64,000 bases of DNA from Psychroserpens mesophilus (lineage in GTDB: Bacteria; Bacteroidota; Bacteroidia; Flavobacteriales; Flavobacteriaceae): NCBI RefSeq assembly GCF_000826645.1, contig NZ_JXJP01000030.1, positions 41,173 through 105,172 on the forward strand. Direction: 5' to 3'. The notes beneath the pieces were generated by a model, which searched no databases, was not told where the DNA came from, and saw only the letters and a program-made list of their open reading frames with translations. Below are positions 62,824-64,000 of this stretch, one piece after another. Every line of letters starts with the position of its first letter. Positions within the stretch are counted from its first letter, which is position 1. The position numbers and the translations under genes are program-made.

Positions 62824-64000
62824 ATGAAAAAGATTACTTTTCTATTAGCATTTTTTCTCGTTTTTTTTGCGTGGAATTTGAATGCTCAAATTACTTCTTA
62901 TCCATATTTAGAAGATTTTGAATCTGGAGATGGAGGATGGACAGTTGATGATCCTTCAGCTGGTTCTTGGGAATTAGGAACACCTGCAAACACTATTATA
63001 AACAGTGCTGATTCTGGTGCCAATGCTTGGGTAACTAGTCTAACAGGAGCTTATGCTGCCAATGAAGATGCTTCAGTGGTTAGCCCAATATTTGATTTTT
63101 CATCCCTAAGTGCGCCTTCAATAGAGTTTAAAATCTGGTGGAATGCAGAGTTTAGCTGGGATGGAATGGTGTTGCAATCGTCAATTGATGATGGGACTTC
63201 ATGGCAAAATGTTGGTGGTTTAGGTGATCCAAATAACTGGTTTAATGATGGTACTATTGGAGGAAATCCTGGAGGCCAAGCAGTAGGTTGGACAGGAAGA
63301 GCTTCTTCAAATAATGGCTCTAATGGTTGGGTTACTGCACGTCATGCTTTAACAGGATTAGCTGGACAAAGTAGTGTGTTACTAAGATTTGCTTTTGCTT
63401 CTGATGGTAGCGTTCAAGATGAAGGCGTAGGTTTTGATACAGTAAACATTTTTGAAGTAACTTGTCTAGAACCTTCAGGTATTACTATTAGTAATATAAC
63501 TGATATAACTGCAGATATTACCTGGACACCTGGAGGAACCGAGACCGATTGGGAAGTTGTAGTTCAGACAGCAGGAACAGGAGCTCCAACGGGTTCGGGA
63601 TTAGCGACAACAGCTAATAACCCATATAGCGTATCAGGTTTAACAGCGATTACAGATTATGAAGTATATGTAAGATCAGATTGCAACGGAGAATTTAGCC
63701 CTTGGGTTGGTCCAATTAATTTTAGAACGTTCAACACACCACCACCAGCACCAGTTGGCGTGACGTGTAGTTCAGGGAGTTCTTCATTTATTTATACGGC
63801 AGAATATGATTCAGTAGATGGCTGGTCAGGCGATATAAACGGAGGGGATGGAACATGGGAGATTCCGAATGATTCAGGCTCAGGTGGCACAGGAGCAGAT
63901 GCGGCTTTTAGTGGAGGAAGTTTTATGAACTATGAGTCTTCAGGAGGGACAACAGCTACAGCCTCAGCAGTAAGTCCTGCTATAGATTTAACGACAGCTG
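62824..64000 (+). CDS. Large secreted protein with jelly-roll and fibronectin III-like domains (cut by right edge)
   Basis: From the ATG at 62824 the frame is open to the end of the window (392 codons). A signal peptide (FLLAFFLVFFAWNLNA) leads to a first domain (about residues 20-215) beginning YPYLEDFESGDGGWTVDD, with IEFKIWWNAEFSWDGMVLQS and VLLRFAFASDG. It is the MAM/jelly-roll type found at the start of many T9SS-secreted proteins. Residues about 217-305 are a fibronectin III domain (TDITADITWTPGGTETDWEV, ITDYEVYVRSDC). A second jelly-roll-like domain starts at about 325 (AEYDSVDGWSGDINGGDGTW). The product is probably a surface or released protein; the C-terminus is not seen. Confidence 0.9.
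   Translation, partial: MKKITFLLAFFLVFFAWNLNAQITSYPYLEDFESGDGGWTVDDPSAGSWELGTPANTIINSADSGANAWVTSLTGAYAANEDASVVSPIFDFSSLSAPSIEFKIWWNAEFSWDGMVLQSSIDDGTSWQNVGGLGDPNNWFNDGTIGGNPGGQAVGWTGRASSNNGSNGWVTARHALTGLAGQSSVLLRFAFASDGSVQDEGVGFDTVNIFEVTCLEPSGITISNITDITADITWTPGGTETDWEVVVQTAGTGAPTGSGLATTANNPYSVSGLTAITDYEVYVRSDCNGEFSPWVGPINFRTFNTPPPAPVGVTCSSGSSSFIYTAEYDSVDGWSGDINGGDGTWEIPNDSGSGGTGADAAFSGGSFMNYESSGGTTATASAVSPAIDLTTA

Noticed and set aside
1..64000. CRISPR array, rRNA operon, insertion sequence or prophage
   Set aside because: No regular direct repeats, rRNA signatures, transposase motifs or phage structural genes were seen on reading both strands.

Overview
The window looks like chromosomal DNA from a marine member of the Flavobacteriaceae (Bacteroidota). 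Reasons: AT-rich DNA; many promoters with the Bacteroidota -7 element TAnnTTTG, one of them a complete TTTG-N19-TATATTTG in front of the tRNA; almost no Shine-Dalgarno sites; proteins ending in type IX secretion (T9SS) sorting domains; and family-typical genes such as an RND pump fused to its outer-membrane factor. The genus is not resolved. I saw no rRNA, CRISPR array, insertion sequence or phage gene.

Layout. 1-7.8 kb: heme genes (hemA cut by the left edge, an AraC-type regulator, hemH, and hemJ further on) with a MATE exporter and a large Asp-box protein. 8-18.6 kb: housekeeping and signalling genes (NtrY-like histidine kinase, enoyl-CoA hydratase, radical SAM protein, a second AraC regulator, HD hydrolase, PlsC, bacilliredoxin, a J-domain protein, a DksA/TraR-like protein). 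18.6-33.3 kb: a metal block. It holds an MntR/TroA/ABC operon in which both permeases carry winged-helix tails, a Czc-type efflux operon with an RND-TolC fusion, a FeoA-FeoB-small Cys-rich protein operon, and a SCO copper protein. 33.4-36.9 kb: a secreted M1 peptidase, RseP and tRNA-Asn.

37-42.3 kb is the most accessory-looking part. It lies directly after tRNA-Asn and contains two paralogous DUF2589-plus-Ig-like proteins, an unknown 247-residue protein, a zinc-ribbon microprotein, a signal-less trypsin-like protease with an intact triad, and an orphan 179-residue protein. 42.4-47.1 kb: a TPR sensor kinase overlapping a LytTR response regulator, then a T9SS surface protein.

47.2-55.2 kb is a compact minus-strand operon: ECF sigma factor, membrane-spanning TPR protein in the anti-sigma position, and two tandem TPR-CHAT (caspase-like) proteins of about 1,090 residues. 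Both CHAT proteins have a signal peptide, a C-terminal membrane anchor and an intact His/Cys dyad. This and the DUF2589 cassette are the best candidates for an undescribed system. 55.2-64 kb: lipoproteins, threonine dehydrogenase, an M13 peptidase, HflX, an EEP-family nuclease/phosphatase, and the start of a large secreted protein cut by the right edge.
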